Assembly (NCBI RefSeq): GCF_900104795.1
Contig: NZ_FNTG01000001.1
Span: 2,852,001-2,916,000, forward strand
Direction: 5' to 3'
DNA length: 64,000 bases
DNA from: Burkholderia sp. WP9
GTDB lineage: Bacteria; Pseudomonadota; Gammaproteobacteria; Burkholderiales; Burkholderiaceae
A program made the translations under genes and the position numbers. The notes under the pieces are model-generated. The model searched no databases. It saw nothing but the letters and a program-made list of their open reading frames with translations, and had not been told where the DNA came from. Positions 18,333 through 26,236 of this stretch are shown here, one piece after another; position 1 is the stretch's first letter, and each line of letters opens with the position of its first letter.

Positions 18333-19856
18333 TCAGGCGCCGACCGGTGCGCAGGCCGCAGCGACCGCGCGCACATCCAGCGCGCTCTTCGGCAGCGGGT
18401 TGTTCGGACGCGTTTCGAGCCAGAAGCGGTACAACGTGTTCTTCGCCGATTCGAGGCGATAGTTGCTGGTCGCTCGCATGTCCGACAGCGGCGCGTAGTC
18501 GTTGCCGAGCGCGAGCATCGCGGCCTGCGCGGTGGCTTCGTGCCATTCGGCGTCGCGCAGCACGGCTTCCGCGTGGGTCGCACGCTTGGACGTGGCGGCC
18601 ATGCCGCCGAACGCGATACGCGGCTCGCGGATCAGGTTGCCGTCGGCGATGAACGCGAACGCGGCACACACCGCCGAGATATCCGAATCGAAACGCTTCG
18701 ACAGTTTGTAGGTGCGGAATTGCAGGTTCCGACGCACGCCGGTGCGCGTCGGCACTTTCAGGCCGACGACGAACTCATGCTCCGCCATGTCCTTCTTCTG
18801 ATACGCGAGGTACAGGTCCTCGAGCGGCATCTCGCGCTCGATCTCGCCGCCGCGAACGATCACACGTGCGCCGAGCGCGATCAGGCCGGGCATCGAATCT
18901 CCGATCGGCGAGCCGTTGGCGATATTGCCGCCGAGCGTGCCGGCATTGCGAATCGGCAGCGACGCGAAGCGTTGCCACATTTCAATCAGTTCGGGATATT
19001 GCTTCGCGATCTCCGCATAGGCTTTTTCGACGCTGACGCCCGAGCCGATCTCGATCCATTCGTCGTTGGTCTCGAGCTTCTGCAGTTCGGCGATCTGTCC
19101 CACGTAGACGATATTGCCCAACTCGCGCATCTGCTTGGTGACCCACAGGCCGATGTCCGTGCTGCCGGCGAGAATGCGCGCGGCCGGTTCGACTTCCTTG
19201 ATCCTGGCGAGTGCTTCGACCGTGCGCGGCGCGTCGAACTGCTGGCCGGCGTGCTGGTAGTGGAAGGTGTCCTTGCGCTCGAGCGTGGCGAGCGTGGTGG
19301 CGAGCGCCTCGACATTGACCGGCGCTTTCGGCGCGGGCGCTTCGAACATGCGCACCGCCGCGTCGACGATCGGACGGTAGCCCGTGCAGCGGCACAGGTT
19401 GCCCGTCAGCGCGTTGCTGATCGCCTCGCGCGACGGCACCGTCTTGTTCGCGCAGCTGTGCTCGTGACCGTGCTTTTCATAGAGCGACCACATCGACATG
19501 ACGAAGCCTGGCGTGCAGAAGCCGCACTGCGAGCCGTGACATTCGACCATCGCTTCCTGCACGGGATGGAGCGACCCGTCCGGCTGGCGCAGGTCTTCGA
19601 CGGTGAAGAGCGCCTTGCCGTCGAGCGTCGGCACGAACTGAATGCAGGCGTTGACCGCCTTGAAGTCGACGCCGCCCGCTTCGTTGCGCTCGCCGATCAC
19701 GACCGTGCACGCGCCGCAGTCGCCTTCGGCGCAGCCTTCCTTCGTGCCCGTGCAATGCGCGTCCTCGCGCAGATACTGCAGCACGGTGCGGGTGACGGGC
19801 GCGTCCTTGATCTCACGGATCGCGTTGCGGTGATAGAAGCGAATCGGCTCAGTCAT
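18333..19856 (-). CDS. xdhA: Xanthine dehydrogenase, FeS/FAD small subunit
   Basis: A 507-residue electron-transfer subunit. The N-terminal 2Fe-2S ferredoxin domain has CTGTKEGCAEGDCGACTVV. The second cluster domain has CHGSQCGFCTPGFVMS and LTGNLCRCTGYRPIVDA. The FAD domain contains LAGSTDIGLWVTK and NAGTLGGNIANGSPIGDSMP, and the CO-dehydrogenase flavoprotein C-terminal domain closes the protein. All eight cluster cysteines are present. It passes electrons from the XdhB molybdenum centre to NAD. It is first in the operon. Confidence 0.95.
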   Translation of the reverse strand: MTEPIRFYHRNAIREIKDAPVTRTVLQYLREDAHCTGTKEGCAEGDCGACTVVIGERNEAGGVDFKAVNACIQFVPTLDGKALFTVEDLRQPDGSLHPVQEAMVECHGSQCGFCTPGFVMSMWSLYEKHGHEHSCANKTVPSREAISNALTGNLCRCTGYRPIVDAAVRMFEAPAPKAPVNVEALATTLATLERKDTFHYQHAGQQFDAPRTVEALARIKEVEPAARILAGSTDIGLWVTKQMRELGNIVYVGQIAELQKLETNDEWIEIGSGVSVEKAYAEIAKQYPELIEMWQRFASLPIRNAGTLGGNIANGSPIGDSMPGLIALGARVIVRGGEIEREMPLEDLYLAYQKKDMAEHEFVVGLKVPTRTGVRRNLQFRTYKLSKRFDSDISAVCAAFAFIADGNLIREPRIAFGGMAATSKRATHAEAVLRDAEWHEATAQAAMLALGNDYAPLSDMRATSNYRLESAKNTLYRFWLETRPNNPLPKSALDVRAVAAACAPVGA

Positions 19857-20245
19857 GTCTCGTTACTCTCGAATGTTCTGTGTCCGTGGGACGTGCAGCA
19901 GGGATGGTTCGAAAACTATCACCGTCAATAAATACAACCCATAGCGGCGATCGCATGCGGGACATATCCGCAAAACGATATCGAGATAGGTTTGAGGGGC
20001 GGTTGACTTATGGTGAGATGAGATTTTTGCCGTATTTTGATCTTTTATACGGATAAAAGACCAATCTGAGCGAGCGCGTTCCGAGCGGACTTGCTGAGAA
20101 AACAGGCGCCGTCGGGTCGAAAATGGACCACTATAGGGTTCCGGAAAGCGATTTTTGTCGGATGAATTATTAAGCAAATCCTGCAAGAAAACCGGTTCCA
20201 TGGGAAAATCAAGCCTTCCCGCCGAATTCAAGTCTCGTTTTCCCC
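19857..20245. promoter_or_regulatory. Divergent xdhA / MFS regulatory region
   Basis: A 389-bp region markedly richer in A and T than the flanking genes. It includes a perfect inverted repeat CTTTTAT-ACGG-ATAAAAG at 20042-20059, a candidate operator shared by the xdh operon and the divergent MFS gene. Confidence 0.55.
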
Positions 20246-21457
20246 ATGTCCACCGACTCAGCGACACCTCGCAGCGAATTTGCGACGACCATGCAGATCA
20301 TTCCGGTCGTCTTTTTCACGTTTCTTTGCTATCTGACGATCGGAATTCCGCTTGCGGTGTTGCCGGGCTACGTCCACGACGACCTCGGTTACAGCGCCGT
20401 GCTGGCTGGTGCCGCCATCAGCGTGCAGTATCTGGCGACGCTGGCGTCGCGGCCGCTGGCTGGCCGTTCCGCGGACACGTTGGGGCCGAAGCGGACGGTG
20501 ACGATTGGTTTGATGGGGTGTGGCGCGAGCGGGGTTTTGCTGTTGCTGGCTGTGCTGTGCGGGCGCTGGCCCGTGCTGAGCCTGGGGCTGCTGGTCTGCA
20601 GCCGGCTCGTGTTGGGATTCGGCGAGAGCTTGTGCGGCACGGGTGCGATTCTGTGGGGGATCGGCCGGGTGGGCACGAGCAACAATGCGCGGGTGATCTC
20701 GTGGAACGGTATCGCGACGTATGGCGCGCTGGCGATCGGTGCGCCGCTGGGCGTGGCGATTGAACACACGGTTGGGTTTGCCGCATTGGGGATTCTGGTG
20801 ATTCTGCTGGCGGCGCTCGGGTTTTATCTTGCTCGTCCGATCGCGCCGGTGCCGATCGTGCATGGCGAGCGGATGTCGTACCGCAGTGTTTTCACTCGCG
20901 TGTTGCCGCATGGGATTGGGTTGGCGCTCGGGTCGGCCGGGTTTGGGTCGATCGCGACTTTCATTACGCTGTTTTATGCGGCGAAGCATTGGCCGAATGC
21001 GGCGCTGTCGTTGACGGTGTTTGGGACGCTGTTTATCGGGGCGCGGTTGCTGTTTGCCAATACGATCAAGACTTATGGCGGGTTTCGGGTCGCGATTGCT
21101 TCGTTTTCGTTTGAATGCGCCGGGTTGTTGATGTTGTGGCTGGCGCCTGAGCCTCATGTTGCGCTTGCTGGCGCGGCTTTGACCGGGTTTGGGTTTGCTT
21201 TGGTGTTTCCGGCTCTTGGGGTCGAGGCGGTTGGGCTTGTGCCGCCGGCTAGTCGTGGGGCGGCTTTGTCGGCTTATTCGGTGTTTCTCGATCTCTCGTT
21301 GGGGATTACTGGGCCGTTGGCCGGGTATATCGCTGGCGAGTTTGGGTATGGGTCGGTGTTTCTTTTTGCGGCGGTTGCCGCTGCTGCGGGTGTTGGGCTG
21401 TCTACTCTTCTTTATCTTCGGAATGCTAAGGTTAATAATTTGCCTGCGGCGCTTTGA
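20246..21457 (+). CDS. MFS transporter
   Basis: A 403-residue major facilitator with about 12 hydrophobic segments. The loop 2-3 signature is [16 protein letters not shown], and the N-terminal half resembles YfcJ/YhhS-type sugar or drug carriers. Divergence from xdhA suggests, but does not prove, a purine-related role. Base use changes along the gene: among the first 78 codons 29 end in C, whereas among the last 95 only 9 do and none ends in A. The 3' part is dominated by GGG, TTT, TTG, GCG and CTT codons, although the protein remains a normal MFS sequence. Confidence 0.85.
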   Translation: MSTDSATPRSEFATTMQIIPVVFFTFLCYLTIGIPLAVLPGYVHDDLGYSAVLAGAAISVQYLATLASRPLAGRSADTLGPKRTVTIGLMGCGASGVLLLLAVLCGRWPVLSLGLLVCSRLVLGFGESLCGTGAILWGIGRVGTSNNARVISWNGIATYGALAIGAPLGVAIEHTVGFAALGILVILLAALGFYLARPIAPVPIVHGERMSYRSVFTRVLPHGIGLALGSAGFGSIATFITLFYAAKHWPNAALSLTVFGTLFIGARLLFANTIKTYGGFRVAIASFSFECAGLLMLWLAPEPHVALAGAALTGFGFALVFPALGVEAVGLVPPASRGAALSAYSVFLDLSLGITGPLAGYIAGEFGYGSVFLFAAVAAAAGVGLSTLLYLRNAKVNNLPAAL

Positions 21458-21525
21458 GGTTTTTTTGGTGCTTGGTGTTTAGGCTTTTTGTGATCTTCGG
21501 GGGTTGGCCTTTCCGTGATTTGTTA

Positions 21526-21739
21526 GTGGTCTATTAGCGTTGCCCCTGTGCGGGGCGGCACCTACTTTCTTTGCCGCGGCAAAGAAAGTAGGCAAAGAAA
21601 GCCGCTTTGAACCGCCAGCTCATAAGCGGGTCCCCCGCACAGCCGCGGTAGTGGTCCATCTGGAATCGGGATTCTCGCGCATTCGGCCTCAGTGACAAGG
21701 CCGTCATACCTCCCGCCTCGCGCTCCGCGCTCGCCGGAA
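21526..21739. repeat. Left copy of a 214-bp inverted repeat
   Basis: It matches the reverse complement of 24570-24783 over its full length without gaps, at roughly 93% identity by hand alignment (about 14 differences). It holds a 32-bp perfect palindrome at 21561-21592 (arms CCTACTTTCTTTGCCG, no loop). The outer flank (21458-21525) is strongly G/T-rich and partly resembles the outer flank of the right copy. Confidence 0.9.
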
Positions 21740-21767
21740 CGGTCGGCTTCCGGCCCTTGGCCCTTGG

Positions 21768-21860
21768 CCCTAGCCCTAGCCCTAGCCCTAGCCCTAGCCC
21801 TGACTCCGGTCCGGTCCGGTCCGGTCCGGTCCGGTCCGGTCCGGTCCGGTCCGGTCCGGC
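21768..21860. repeat. CCCTAG hexamer and CCGGT pentamer tandem arrays
   Basis: Five perfect CCCTAG units at 21768-21797 are preceded by degenerate CCCTTGG units. Then ten perfect CCGGT units run from 21806 to 21855, ending in one CCGGC. They lie between the left inverted repeat and the 3' end of the 150-aa gene. Confidence 0.95.
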
Positions 21861-21875
21861 AGTGTTCCGTGACTC

Positions 21876-22328
21876 TCAATGCGCAGTCGCTCTCGTTCGA
21901 GCGATCGTTTTGAATCGTGCTGGTTCGCGGTGCTTGGCTTGCGTTTCGTTACGGTCTTCTCGGGTTTCGGATGCCCTCCGCGTCGCTTTGGCAAGAACCT
22001 TCGCTGCATGGCGCGCTGTGATCCGGCTTTGCACCACTCCCCTCGCGTCCAGCGCAATGACCTGATATAGCTCACGGTCAGTCTCGACTTCGTATTGGTA
22101 GTCCTCGACTGTGTCGAGCAACAGTTCCAGCAATCGTCGCTGGCGATGTCTCTCCTCCATTGTCACAGCCGGACTCCTAACTATCGAGGCCACAAGCGTC
22201 GCCAATTTTTCTAATTGGCTTAATTGCCGTTCGATCAATCCGAATGCGGACAGCGCCAGTTTCTCGTATTGAACCGCGTCAACGGGCGGCCGCGTTGTGG
22301 TCCGTGAACGTTTGACAGATTTACTCAT
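21876..22328 (-). CDS. Hypothetical protein (150 aa)
   Basis: A 150-residue protein of unknown function with a good ribosome-binding site (AGGGAG, about 9 bases before the ATG). Residues 20-100 look alpha-helical and amphipathic (YEKLALSAFGLIERQLSQLE, then RHRQRRLLELLLDTVEDYQY). The C-terminal 50 residues are basic and low in complexity (AKVLAKATRRASETREDRNE). No membrane segment, enzyme motif or DNA-binding motif is recognised. It is the only intact non-transposase gene inside the inverted-repeat island. Confidence 0.6.
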   Translation of the reverse strand: MSKSVKRSRTTTRPPVDAVQYEKLALSAFGLIERQLSQLEKLATLVASIVRSPAVTMEERHRQRRLLELLLDTVEDYQYEVETDRELYQVIALDARGVVQSRITARHAAKVLAKATRRASETREDRNETQAKHREPARFKTIARTRATAH

Positions 22329-22828
22329 GGCGCGATCTCCCTAAACTTGTCTCGATCGCTCACCACGCGCTTGCACGGTGGTGAGCGGGCACATTGACGG
22401 GATTCGCAGACCGGCACACAGAACCAAGAACCGGCGAGCCGTAGGGCTCCCCCGCCAAGGCCCGCCCATTGTGATCAGGCGTGCAAAGGCAGCCGCGCAC
22501 TTGCTAGTGCAAGCATGCGAGTTCTGTGTGAGGCAGGCTGCGAAACCTGTTGTCGTGAAGTACACGACAAAACGAGTTTAAACATATCGCGTTGCGAGCG
22601 ATCACCCGAACGAGCTAAAACGCGTACGCGGCAACCAATTCCGAAATTGCCCAATAATCTGCCAGAGCAAAAGACTACGCCGCAGAAGAAACTTCCGCAG
22701 AAACCGCAGCGAATGATTCGCGAAACGTGTGCCCAATCCGATTAGCGAGATGCATGACCGAGTCATGCGTGACGACATTTCTGAGAGGCGAGATGTGTCC
22801 AGTTGCCTTCAACAATCAGCGGGCATTT
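22329..22828. other. Island spacer without a supported gene
   Basis: About 500 bp upstream of the 150-aa gene. A minus-strand open frame at 22341-22565 ends just upstream of that gene, but without a convincing ribosome-binding site. A perfect hairpin TTGTCGTG-AAGTA-CACGACAA lies at 22550-22570, with no T-run on either side. The composition at 22560-22700 is less GC-rich than the chromosome around it. Confidence 0.45.
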
Positions 22829-23170
22829 ATGGGCCGACGTTGCCCTGCTGAAGTGCGAGCCACGTTTGGTGCGCGGAGCACGTTGAACCTTACCGTCTGT
22901 GCGACCTGCGCGAGCCGAAGCCGGTGGGCCTTCGGCGCAAACGAATAGACATGGGCCAACCCCGTTGTGCTGAAATGAGAGGCGCGTTTGACGCGGAGCG
23001 TATTGAACCTCACCGGCCGAGCGCCACCGCCAAGGCGAAGCCGACAGCCCGACCGCGCAAAAATTGATGATGGGCCGCCGCGGTCCTGCTGAAACGCAAG
23101 AGGCGTTCGGCGCGCAGAGCGTACTGAAACACACCGGCCGAACGCCATCGCCGAGGCGAAGCGGGCCGAG
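22829..23170. repeat. Three ~120-bp imperfect tandem repeats
   Basis: Units begin with ATGGGCC at 22829, 22951 and 23070, so the periods are 122 and 119 bp. Shared blocks in order are ATGGGCC, a CTGCTGAA-type block, a CGCGGAGCG-type block, TGAACC-type and CACCGGCCGA-type blocks, and GGCGAAGC. The third unit is interrupted after GGCGAAGC by the IS256-family element. Similarity is moderate, so the copies have diverged for some time. Confidence 0.8.
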
Positions 23171-24514
23171 GCATATCATGAAGGATGAAGATCATGGATA
23201 TGCCAATCATGAAGAAGAGACGCACTGTCGCCTCGCAGGCAGCGGCCCGCGGGCCGCTGCCTGCACTGCCAGAAGCGCTGCTCGATGAACTGGTGAAGGG
23301 CCCGATGACGCCCGCCGAGGTTCAGGACCTGATGCTGGCGTTCAACAAGGCACTGATCGAGCGGGCGATGGGCGCCGAGATGAGCATGCATCTGGGCTAC
23401 CGGCCCGGCCAGCCCAGGCCCTCTGAGCAGACCAACGAGCGCAACGGCGCCAGCGGCAAGACGGTGATCACCGAGCGCGGCCCGGTCAGGGTCGATCTGC
23501 CGCGCGACCGCGATGGCAGCTTCGAGCCGATCCTGATTCCCAAACACGAGCGCCGATTCACGGGCTTCGACGAGCGCATTATCGCGATGTACGCCCGGGG
23601 CATGAGCGTGCGCGAGATTCAGGCGTTTCTGGCCGAAAGCTACAGCACCGAGGTCTCCCCCGACTTCATCAGCTCGGTCACCGACGAAGTCATGGCCGAA
23701 ACGCTCGCCTGGCAGAGCCGTCCGCTCGAGCCGATGTATCCGGTGGTGTTCTTCGACGCGCTGCGCGTGAAGATCCGTGGCGACGGCGTGGTGAGCAACA
23801 AGGCAGTGTATCTGGCGCTGGGCATCCAGGCCGACGGTCAGCGCGACGTGCTCGGCCTGTGGATCGAGCAGACCGAAGGTGCGAAGTTCTGGCTGAAGGT
23901 GTTCAACGAACTGAAGACCCGGGGCTGCCAGGACATCCTGATCGCGGTGGTCGACGGCCTGAAGGGGCTGGCCGAGGCGATCGGCACGGCGTACCCGCGC
24001 ACGGCCGTGCAGACCTGCATCGTGCACCTGATCCGCAACAGCCTGGAATACGCCAGCTACAAGGATCGCAAAAGCGTCGCCGCAGCGCTGCGTCCGGTCT
24101 ACGCCGCCGCGAACGAACAGGCCGCGCAGCAGGCCCTGGAGGCCTTTGCCGAAGGGCCATGGGGCGCGAAGTACCCGACCATCGTGCAGTCGTGGCGACG
24201 GGCGTGGGAGAACGTCACGCCGTTCTTCGTGTTTCCGCCCGACATACGCCGGGTGGTGTACACCACGAACGCCATTGAGAGTCTGAACATGCAACTACGC
24301 AAGATCATCAAGACCCGCGGCCACTTCCCCAACGACGAGGCCGCCATCAAGTTGCTCTGGCTGGCGCTGCGCAATGTGCTCAACAAGTCCGTGCGAACGG
24401 CATTCGACTGGTCGAGCGCCATGAATCAGTTCGCTATTCTGTTTGGTGAGCGTTTTACTCAGGCACGCGGTTAATTCCGCTAACCGCCTCGCCCACAAAA
24501 ATACGGACAGGTTC
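23163..24514 (+). mobile_element. IS256-family insertion sequence
   Basis: The limits are inferred from an 8-base direct repeat, GGCGAAGC, at 23155-23162 and 24515-24522. The sequence after the right copy (CGACGGCCC) continues the ~120-bp repeat as copy 2 does (CGACAGCCC). An 8-9-bp target duplication and a length of about 1.35 kb fit the family. The terminal inverted repeats are poor: left GGGCCGAGGCATAT against right GAACCTGTCCGTAT. The transposase also starts unusually close to the left end, so that end may be altered. Confidence 0.65.
23185..24474 (+). CDS. IS256-family transposase
   Basis: A 429-residue DDE transposase of the IS256 (mutator-like) family. The catalytic residues are visible as Asp in VVFFDALRVK, Asp in IAVVDGLKGL and Glu in TTNAIESLN. 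The family block CIVHLIRNS follows the second Asp. It opens with LDELVKGPMTPAEVQDLM, typical of the N-terminal DNA-binding region. It is full length and appears intact. The start may be 23185 or one of the next in-frame ATGs. Confidence 0.93.
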   Translation: MKIMDMPIMKKRRTVASQAAARGPLPALPEALLDELVKGPMTPAEVQDLMLAFNKALIERAMGAEMSMHLGYRPGQPRPSEQTNERNGASGKTVITERGPVRVDLPRDRDGSFEPILIPKHERRFTGFDERIIAMYARGMSVREIQAFLAESYSTEVSPDFISSVTDEVMAETLAWQSRPLEPMYPVVFFDALRVKIRGDGVVSNKAVYLALGIQADGQRDVLGLWIEQTEGAKFWLKVFNELKTRGCQDILIAVVDGLKGLAEAIGTAYPRTAVQTCIVHLIRNSLEYASYKDRKSVAAALRPVYAAANEQAAQQALEAFAEGPWGAKYPTIVQSWRRAWENVTPFFVFPPDIRRVVYTTNAIESLNMQLRKIIKTRGHFPNDEAAIKLLWLALRNVLNKSVRTAFDWSSAMNQFAILFGERFTQARG

Positions 24515-24569
24515 GGCGAAGCCGACGGCCCCCACTCACCCAACTAAAAACACCGGTTTTGAACAGCCC

Positions 24570-24783
24570 TTCCGGCGAGCGCGAAGCGCGAGGCGGGAAG
24601 TATGACGGCCTTGTCACGAAGGCCGAATGTGCGAGGACACAGATTCCAGATGCGCCACTACCGTGACTGTGCGGGGGACCCGCTTATGAGCTAGCGGTTC
24701 AAAGCGGCTTTCTTTGCCTACTTTCTTTGCCGCGGCAAAGAAAGTAGGTGCCGCCCCGCACAGGGGCAACGCTAATAGACCAC
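24570..24783. repeat. Right copy of the 214-bp inverted repeat
   Basis: The reverse complement matches 21526-21739 throughout, with the 32-bp palindrome at 24717-24748. It closes the island, and its outer flank (24784-24860) is C/A-rich on the plus strand, i.e. G/T-rich when read toward the repeat, mirroring the left side. Confidence 0.9.
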
Positions 24784-24860
24784 AAAGCCAGCAAGGACAG
24801 GCCAACACCCCCAAAACCACCACCAACAAACAACCACCGCCGAGCAGGCAAAAAACCCGA

Positions 24861-26084
24861 TCACCTCCCCCCCGACAACCCTCTCTCCAAAGCCGCAACC
24901 CCCGCCGGCAAATCCACCTTAACCCCAAGATCAACCATAGTCCGCCCGAGCGCATGCACAGTACGAAAAAGATTATGTTCCCGACACTGCTCCCCCATCT
25001 GCCCGACGCGAACAATCGGCAACCCAAACGACCCCGAAATCTCCACCTGATGCATCCGCGAAATATGCGCACAAACATCCGCAGGACTAAACCGATCAGG
25101 CACCTCAATCCCCACAACCGAATTCAACCGACAAGCCTCCGGCGCATACAACCGAAGCCCCATCGCCACAACCCCATCCTGCAACGCCAGCGAACACCTC
25201 AAATGCCGAGCAAACCGCTTCTCGAGCGTCTCGGCACACACCAACCGCAAAGCCTCATGCAAAGCCAGAACCCCAGAAACAGGCGCCGTATAGTGATACC
25301 CCGCGTTATGCCAAAAATTCTCAGCAAGCGTCGCATCCAGACACCAATGCGCATTCGGCGCCGTGCGCCCCTTAACCCTCTCCCACGCCGCATCTGAAAA
25401 CGCAATCAACGACACGCCCGGAATCGACGACAACCCCTTCTGCCCACCCGTAATCACCGCATCGATCCCCCAGGCATCCATTTCCAACGGCATCGTGCTC
25501 AACGTGCAAACCGCATCGACGATCACCAGCGCGCCGGCCGCTTTCGCCAACGCGGCAATTTCCTTCAGCCGATAATTCCACACCGTATTGGACGTCTCGC
25601 CCTGCACCACCGTCACGATCTCAGGCCGCTCGCGCCGGATCGCCTCGGCAATCTCTTCGAGGCTCGCCACCGTCCGGTCGGCAACATCGAGCGTGCTCAC
25701 CCGCGCGCCGACGCGCCGGCCCATCTCCGCCATCCGTTCGCTGAAGAAGCCGTTCTTGATGGACAGCACCCGCGTGCCTTCCCACGCCAGGTTCGAGATC
25801 GCCATCTCCATCGCGGCCGAGCCGGGTCCGGCCACACCCAGCACCCATTTCGAATTCGTCTGGAACACATAGCGCGCCATCGACTTCACCTGCCCAATCA
25901 CCTTCACCATCGTTGCGCCCAGGTGATTGATCACGATCGCATTGGCCTTCGCCACGGCCGCGGGAATCGGCACGGGGCCGGCACCCATCATCAGGAGCGG
26001 CTCTTCGGGAAGAATGGCGTCGAGCGACTCGACAACCGGACAGGGCACTGCAAAAGAGGCGGATGTGAATGATGAAGTCGGCAT
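24861..26084 (-). CDS. Class V aminotransferase, alanine/serine-glyoxylate type
   Basis: A 407-residue PLP enzyme of the class V (fold type I) family. Markers are GPVPIPAAV near the N-terminus, GPGSAAMEMAISNL, QGETSNTVWNY, the Asp of IVDAVCTL and the PLP lysine in ITGGQKGLSSIPG. It likely transfers the amino group of alanine or serine to glyoxylate. Placed after aspartate decarboxylase and two Asp:Ala exchangers, alanine is the natural donor. The start is uncertain (26084, or up to 26168). The 3' fifth has deviant base use: only 3 of the last 64 codons end in C, against 17 of 45 in a sample of the 5' part (25911-26045). Confidence 0.8.
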   Translation of the reverse strand: MPTSSFTSASFAVPCPVVESLDAILPEEPLLMMGAGPVPIPAAVAKANAIVINHLGATMVKVIGQVKSMARYVFQTNSKWVLGVAGPGSAAMEMAISNLAWEGTRVLSIKNGFFSERMAEMGRRVGARVSTLDVADRTVASLEEIAEAIRRERPEIVTVVQGETSNTVWNYRLKEIAALAKAAGALVIVDAVCTLSTMPLEMDAWGIDAVITGGQKGLSSIPGVSLIAFSDAAWERVKGRTAPNAHWCLDATLAENFWHNAGYHYTAPVSGVLALHEALRLVCAETLEKRFARHLRCSLALQDGVVAMGLRLYAPEACRLNSVVGIEVPDRFSPADVCAHISRMHQVEISGSFGLPIVRVGQMGEQCREHNLFRTVHALGRTMVDLGVKVDLPAGVAALERGLSGGR

Positions 26085-26236
26085 GATGATCGGTACGTGA
26101 ATGTCAGGACGCGAAGGAGCAAACGGCCCCGCCAGCATGGACGCTGGCGAGGCCGCGTGTTCGATCATTCACCGATCCGCGCAGTTGCGCAAGTTTTTTG
26201 ACTATGCGTGACGCCACGACACCGTCGACAAAGCCG

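Noticed and set aside
16123..18462. A 779-codon open frame antisense to xdhB
   Set aside because: It arises from high GC content opposite a well-supported gene and shows no domain-like sequence.
22341..22565. A 74-codon minus-strand frame just upstream of the 150-aa gene
   Set aside because: It is open and well placed, but lacks a ribosome-binding site and recognisable content; kept only as a remark in the spacer entry.
21768..23170. Possible CRISPR array or telomere-like structure in the island repeats
   Set aside because: The short arrays have no spacers, the ~120-bp units are directly adjacent and too long for CRISPR repeats, no cas gene is present, and CCCTAG units are just a microsatellite.
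22829..23170. Integron attC sites
   Set aside because: The period of about 120 bp fits, but no gene cassettes lie between units and no integrase or core-site pattern is seen.
22763..23179. A 138-codon minus-strand frame across the ~120-bp repeats
   Set aside because: Several frames are open there and the period of 119-122 bp does not keep one frame between units, so it looks like a by-product of GC content.
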